Source: Paenibacillus silvisoli
GTDB taxonomy: Bacteria; Bacillota; Bacilli; Paenibacillales; Paenibacillaceae
DNA length: 64,000 bases
Direction: 5' to 3'
Assembly (NCBI RefSeq): GCF_030866765.1
Contig: NZ_CP133017.1
Span: 590,501 to 654,500 of the forward strand
Below, one piece after another: positions 59,588 through 64,000 of the stretch (position 1 is its first letter; every line of letters starts with the position of its first letter). The notes below the pieces were generated by a model. It searched no databases, was not told where the DNA came from, and saw nothing but the letters and a program-made list of their open reading frames with translations. The position numbers were made by a program, and so were the translations under genes.

Positions 59588-60502
59588 TTGCCTAGACTTA
59601 TTTATGCCGCGCTCTTATTGTTAAGTCTTATTTGGGGCGGATCGTTTTATTTTATCAAAATCCTGCTTCACGACTTCGGACCGTGGTCCATCGCGTTTCT
59701 GCGTTCGTCCTTCGGGCTGGTGGTCGTACTGCTCATCATGCTCATCTTCAAAAGGCCGTTCGGATTCCGCGCCATCCCATGGCCGGCGATGTTCATCATG
59801 GCGATGATCAACACCGCGCTCCCATGGGCGCTCATCGGGTTCAGCGAGCAGCATTTGACGAGCAGCATGGCTTCGATTCTGAACGCGACGACGCCGGTTT
59901 GGACGATTATCGTCGGCATTTTATTTTTCAGGGGCAAGTCGAACGGCATGCAGTGGGTCGGCATCGGCGTCGCCACGATCGGCCTTCTGATCCTGCTCGG
60001 CGTTCGTCCCGGCGCGCTGCTCTCCATCAATGGAATCGGCCTGCTCGGCATGATGACCTCCACGTTCTGCTATGCGGTGGGCTCGCAATTGTCCAAGCGG
60101 CTGTCGCTGCGAGGCTGCTCTATGTACCAGATCACGTACGGTACGCTGCTAAGTAGTACGATCTTTAGCGGTGTGCTCGCTTTTTCGACGGAGTCGATTA
60201 CTTGGCCGCATTTAAGCTCCATGGACAACGTTCCGAACATGATCGGACTTGGGATGTTCGGCTCCGGCTTTGCCTATATCTTGTTCTACTATATGGTCGA
60301 GAAGGGCAGCGCGGAGTTTGCCTCCATGGTCACCTATCTCGTGCCGTCGACCGCGCTCATCTGGGGTGCGGTGCTGCTGAACGAAACGATCCACTGGAAT
60401 ATGCTCGTCGGCCTCGTCGTTATTCTCTTGGGCGTCTTCGTTGCCAGCCGCAAGCCGCGAACGGCCGCGTCGCTTGAGCCGCATGGCGCGCCAACAAGAT
60501 AG
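59588..60502 (+). CDS. EamA/DMT-family transporter
   Basis: 304 residues, TTG start after GGAAAGAAGGA, 17 bases from the ATL stop. Ten TM helices in two EamA halves (LLSLIWGGSFYFIKILLHDF and the second around residue 150 to 285, with GAVLLNETIHWNMLVGLVVI). Such proteins export small metabolites or drugs; the substrate is unknown. Confidence 0.9.
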   Translation: MPRLIYAALLLLSLIWGGSFYFIKILLHDFGPWSIAFLRSSFGLVVVLLIMLIFKRPFGFRAIPWPAMFIMAMINTALPWALIGFSEQHLTSSMASILNATTPVWTIIVGILFFRGKSNGMQWVGIGVATIGLLILLGVRPGALLSINGIGLLGMMTSTFCYAVGSQLSKRLSLRGCSMYQITYGTLLSSTIFSGVLAFSTESITWPHLSSMDNVPNMIGLGMFGSGFAYILFYYMVEKGSAEFASMVTYLVPSTALIWGAVLLNETIHWNMLVGLVVILLGVFVASRKPRTAASLEPHGAPTR

Positions 60503-60507
60503 ATCCA

Positions 60508-60557
60508 TTAACCCGCCTATAGGATGCCTTTTCGCGTCTGGGCGGGTTAATTTGTTT
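60508..60557 (+). terminator. Terminator after the ATL/DMT pair
   Basis: TTAACCCGCC (60508-60517) pairs with GGCGGGTTAA (60541-60550), followed by a T-rich stretch. Confidence 0.82.
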
Positions 60558-60621
60558 CCAAGCAGGGAATACCCAGTTTACGGCAAATTAGTAGTGATGC
60601 AGAAAAAAGGAGGCCATGATC

Positions 60622-62364
60622 TTGTCTTTCGTTACACGGCTGCAATGGTTTTTCAAGCTTAGATGGATGCACTATGCGCTCGCGATCGGCTTAATGACGA
60701 CCGTCAGCCTGCTTCAAACCGTCCCGCCGAAAATGATCGGCAACACGGTCGACCGCATCCGCGAGCAGTCGCTGACGGCTTCGCAGCTTACCGGCACGGT
60801 GACGCTGCTTGTCGGTCTTTCGCTGCTTCTCTACGTGCTCGTTTACATCTGGATCACGACGCTGTTCGGCAACTCCGTGCTGATCGAGAAGCTGCTGCGG
60901 GGACGCTTTCTCGCGCATCTCACCCGCATGACGCCGTCGTTCTTCCAGCGCAACAACACCGGCCAGCTGATGGCGCTCGCGACGAACGATATTTTGGCGA
61001 TCGGCAACACGGCGGGCTATGGCGTCATGACGCTCGTCAACACGCTGGTCGGCGCATCGGTCGTCATCATTACGATGATTTCGCTGATCGACTACAAGCT
61101 GATGTTAGCGGCGTTAATTCCGCTGCCGCTGCTGGCGGTCGTGATCAATAAGCTGGGTCAGCGGGTGCGGGTACGGTTCATGGCTGCGCAGGACGCGTTC
61201 GGCAAAATGAACAATCATGCGCTGGAGTCCATCTCCGGCATCCGCGTCGTCCGTTCGTACGTGCAGGAAAATGACGATCTGACCGCCTTCGACCGCGTGA
61301 CGACGGAGGTGATGGACCGCAACCGCGAAGTATCGGTGCTCAATGCGCTTTTCCAGCCGCTGATCTCGCTCATCGTCGGCATCAGCTACTCGATCGGTAT
61401 CGGCTACGGCAGCTACTTGGTCTTTCATGACGAGATTACGCTGGGACAATTAATCTCCTTTAATATCTATTTAGGCATGTTAATTTGGCCGATGATTTCC
61501 TTCGGGGAATTCATCAACGTGCTGCAGCGCGGCAGCGCTTCGGCGGATCGGCTGGATGAGGCGTTTAAGCAAGAGCCGGATTTGAAAGACGCGGCTTCGC
61601 CCGTCGAAGTGGCCTTACCGACGGCGATCGAGATGAGAGGACTTACCTTTACGTATCCGGCGGCAACTCATCCGAGCTTGCGGGAGGTCTCGTTCACGCT
61701 TGAACGGGGTCAGACGCTCGGCATCGTCGGCCGCACCGGCAGCGGCAAAAGCACGCTGCTCAAGCAGCTGCTTCGGCAGTACCCGGTGGAGCAGGAACGG
61801 CTGCTCATCTCGGACGTGCCCGTCGAGCGGATCGCGCTCGACCGCATGAAGCGCTGGATCGCCTACGTGCCGCAGGAGCATCTCTTGCTCTCGAAGTCGA
61901 TCAGCGACAACATCGCGCTCGGCAAGCCGGAAGCATCGGCGGAGGACATCGCGAAGGCGGTGGAGATGGCCTCCTTCACGTCCGATATCGCCGGCATGCC
62001 GGAGGGGCTCGGCACGATCGTCGGCGAGAACGGCGTCATGCTGTCCGGCGGGCAGAAGCAGCGGCTGGCCATCGCGCGGGCGCTGCTCATCGATTCGGAG
62101 ATTTTGCTGCTGGACGACGCCCTGTCCGCGGTCGATGCGCGGACCGAGAGCCGCATCCTGCACAATATCCGCCAGGAGCGGGCCGGCAAGACGACGTTGA
62201 TCGCGACGCACCGCTTGTCCGCGGTCAGTCACGCGGATTGGATTCTCGTGCTGGACGAAGGCCGCGTCATCGAGGAGGGCAGCCACGAGCAGCTAATGCA
62301 CCTCGGCGGCTGGTACAGGCAGCAGTGGGATCGGCAGCAGATGGAGGCTAGTTTGAATGACTAG
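60622..62364 (+). CDS. ABC exporter half-transporter with degenerate ATP site (BmrC/YheI-like)
   Basis: 580 residues. TTG 60622 is 8 bases after AAGGAGG; an ATG at 60616 is only 2 bases away. Six TM helices (about 1-310), then the ATPase: Walker A VGRTGSGKSTLLKQLL, YVPQEHLLLSKS, signature MLSGGQKQRLAIARAL and Walker B ILLLDDALSAVDART. The Glu after Walker B is replaced by Asp, as in the noncatalytic half of heterodimeric exporters such as BmrC. The partner is the next gene. Confidence 0.9.
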   Translation: MSFVTRLQWFFKLRWMHYALAIGLMTTVSLLQTVPPKMIGNTVDRIREQSLTASQLTGTVTLLVGLSLLLYVLVYIWITTLFGNSVLIEKLLRGRFLAHLTRMTPSFFQRNNTGQLMALATNDILAIGNTAGYGVMTLVNTLVGASVVIITMISLIDYKLMLAALIPLPLLAVVINKLGQRVRVRFMAAQDAFGKMNNHALESISGIRVVRSYVQENDDLTAFDRVTTEVMDRNREVSVLNALFQPLISLIVGISYSIGIGYGSYLVFHDEITLGQLISFNIYLGMLIWPMISFGEFINVLQRGSASADRLDEAFKQEPDLKDAASPVEVALPTAIEMRGLTFTYPAATHPSLREVSFTLERGQTLGIVGRTGSGKSTLLKQLLRQYPVEQERLLISDVPVERIALDRMKRWIAYVPQEHLLLSKSISDNIALGKPEASAEDIAKAVEMASFTSDIAGMPEGLGTIVGENGVMLSGGQKQRLAIARALLIDSEILLLDDALSAVDARTESRILHNIRQERAGKTTLIATHRLSAVSHADWILVLDEGRVIEEGSHEQLMHLGGWYRQQWDRQQMEASLND

Positions 62365-62379
62365 GAGGTTAGGTTAGCG

Positions 62380-64000
62380 ATGCAACCATCCACGACGAGA
62401 AGGCTTATCGCCTATGCGCTCGTCTACAAATACCGCATTATCGCGGCGCTGATTATTCTTTGCTTCGCCGTAGGCGCCGAGCTCGGCGGGCCTTACATTA
62501 CGAAAACGATCATCGACAAGCATCTGTCGCTCGATAAACGCGATTTATCCGCGGTGCTGCAGCTGCTCGGCCTCTATCTGGGGCTGCTGCTCGCCGCGAG
62601 CGTGTGCAACTTCACGCAATCGTACCTGCTCCAGACGACCGCGCTTCGCATTATCAAAAACATGAGGATCGACCTGATGCGGCATATCGGCCGCATTCCG
62701 CTGAAATATTTCGACAACACGCCGATCGGTCAGGTCGTGTCGCGAATCGCCAACGATACGGAGGCCGTACGCGATCTGTTCATGAGCTTCATGGCGACGT
62801 TCGTCGTCAGCTTCGTGCAGCTGACGGGGATTTACACGGCGCTGTTCATCTTGGACGTGCGGCTTGCGCTGTTCACGCTCCTGGTACCGCCGCTGTTCGT
62901 CGTCGTCATGTACGTTCACCTGAAGTACTCGAAGGTTTTCATCACCATCATGCGCGCCCGGCTCAGCGATATGAACGCGATGATCAACGAGTCGATCGTC
63001 GTCATGCCGATCATTCAGGCGTTCCGCAGGGAGAAGCTGACGATCGACGAGTTCGAGGTGCTGAACGAGGACCGCTATGTGAATCAGGTGAAGCAGTTCC
63101 GAGTGTTCTCGCTGTCTTCGCGGAATATCGTCGGCACCGTCGGCAGCCTGCTGACGGCCTATGTCGTATGGCATTTCGGAAGCCAGTCGCTGCAAACCGC
63201 CATTTCGTTCGGGGTGTTCTACGCGTTCATTGACTATTTGGGCCGCGTATTCCAACCGATTATCGGTATATTCGATCAGCTGACGAATGCGCAGCGCGCT
63301 TTTGTCTCGGCGGAGAAAGTGTTCGCGATCATGGACATGGAGGGGCAGGACGTAGAGGATACTGCCGGCGTTAAGCGGCCTGAAGGCGTCGTTAAATTCG
63401 ATAACGTAACCTTCGCGTATAAGGAAGGCGAAAATGTGCTGAAGCACATTTCGTTCGAGGCGCGCAGAGGCGAGACAGTGGCGCTCGTCGGCCATACGGG
63501 CTCGGGCAAAAGCTCCATCATGAACCTGCTGCTCGGCTTCTACGAGCCGCAGTCCGGCGTCATCTCGATTGACGGCCGCGATATTAAAGGCATGTCGAAG
63601 CAGGCGCTGCGCAAGCATATGGGCATCGTGCTGCAGGACCCGTTTCTGTTCGCGGGCGATATTAAATTCAATGTCAGCTTGTACAACAAGGATATTACGT
63701 TGGACCGGGTCAAAAGCGCGCTGCGCGAGGTGGGCGCCGCACCGTTTATCGAGCAGCTTCCGAACGGGTACGACGAAGAAGTCGTCGAGCGCGGAAGCAC
63801 GCTGTCGTCGGGTCAGCGGCAGCTGATCTCTTTCGCCCGGGCGCTGGCGTTCGATCCGTCGATTCTCATTCTGGACGAAGCGACGGCGAGCATCGACAGC
63901 GAGACGGAAGGGCTCATCCAGCAGGCGCTGAAGGTCGTCAGCGAAGGCCGTACGACGCTGGTAATCGCGCACCGGCTCTCGACGATCCGCGAAGCGGATC
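62380..64000 (+). CDS. ABC exporter half-transporter, catalytic partner (BmrD/YheH-like), 3' truncated
   Basis: Starts at ATG 62380, 15 bases after the previous stop, with TAGGAGG about 8 bases before it, and is open to the right edge (about 540 residues seen). TM region: LVYKYRIIAALIILCFAVGA onward, six helices. ATPase: VGHTGSGKSSIMNLLL, VLQDPFLFAGD, signature STLSSGQRQLISFARAL and Walker B ILILDEATASIDSETE with the catalytic Glu present, followed by VIAHRLSTI. It is the active half of the pair; together they likely export drugs or lipids. Confidence 0.93.
   Translation, partial: MQPSTTRRLIAYALVYKYRIIAALIILCFAVGAELGGPYITKTIIDKHLSLDKRDLSAVLQLLGLYLGLLLAASVCNFTQSYLLQTTALRIIKNMRIDLMRHIGRIPLKYFDNTPIGQVVSRIANDTEAVRDLFMSFMATFVVSFVQLTGIYTALFILDVRLALFTLLVPPLFVVVMYVHLKYSKVFITIMRARLSDMNAMINESIVVMPIIQAFRREKLTIDEFEVLNEDRYVNQVKQFRVFSLSSRNIVGTVGSLLTAYVVWHFGSQSLQTAISFGVFYAFIDYLGRVFQPIIGIFDQLTNAQRAFVSAEKVFAIMDMEGQDVEDTAGVKRPEGVVKFDNVTFAYKEGENVLKHISFEARRGETVALVGHTGSGKSSIMNLLLGFYEPQSGVISIDGRDIKGMSKQALRKHMGIVLQDPFLFAGDIKFNVSLYNKDITLDRVKSALREVGAAPFIEQLPNGYDEEVVERGSTLSSGQRQLISFARALAFDPSILILDEATASIDSETEGLIQQALKVVSEGRTTLVIAHRLSTIREAD

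Overview
The window looks like chromosomal DNA from a GC-rich, low-codon-bias Firmicute of the Paenibacillaceae (Paenibacillus or Cohnella-like). Support: strong AGGAGG-type ribosome sites, sigma-A promoters, many sugar ABC transporters with lipoprotein receptors, YesM/YesN and AraC-type sugar regulators, pdaA, a RacA-like protein, a Fur box, and a ydaO-type c-di-AMP riboswitch. The genus is inferred from gene content, not proven. I found no rRNA, tRNA, insertion sequence, prophage or CRISPR array.

Layout. 0-14.4 kb: a glycan-use locus on the plus strand (GH125 mannosidase, cut by the left edge; GH29 fucosidase; membrane AraC regulator; two permeases; lipoprotein receptor; GH3; GH38 mannosidase). 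None of the complete hydrolases has a signal peptide, so oligosaccharides are probably imported and trimmed inside the cell. 14.5-19.4 kb: two small unknown genes, a PdaA-type deacetylase and a LytS-like hybrid histidine kinase. 19.5-25.9 kb: a methyltransferase, then a tight run of aldehyde dehydrogenase, PLP deaminase/aldolase, FAD lactone oxidase and MFS exporter, a candidate undescribed pathway with its own palindromic operator. 25.9-34.1 kb: RacA-like protein, SPFH protein, small unknowns, a pirin with a palindrome on its promoter, and a 1,200-residue transporter-HEAT-cyclic-nucleotide-domain fusion. 34.9-41.9 kb: FAH-family hydrolase, then a sugar ABC transporter with its YesM/YesN two-component system. 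42.2-46.4 kb: ferredoxin/flavodoxin-NADP reductase diverging from a Fur-boxed siderophore transporter that lacks its own ATPase. 46.5-49.9 kb: a lacI-kinase-GH4 operon with two 10-2-10 operators. 50-57.7 kb: zinc ribbon protein, DUF445 protein, a c-di-AMP riboswitch in front of a kinase-less tandem KdpD sensor, and an amino-acid ABC transporter. 57.8-64 kb: M29 aminopeptidase, ATL-type alkyltransferase-like protein, DMT exporter and a heterodimeric ABC exporter cut by the right edge.

Four long intergenic stretches (26.65-27.23, 34.11-34.90, 50.39-51.07 and 52.32-52.88 kb) are not empty. The first three hold at least four families of imperfect palindromic repeats, some in tandem units of about 111-113 bp and some arranged as two forward plus two reverse half-sites. 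The fourth holds the riboswitch. The most attractive candidates for new biology are the riboswitch/tandem-KdpD pair, the 1,200-residue fusion, the 20.6-25.9 kb metabolic cluster and the repeat families.
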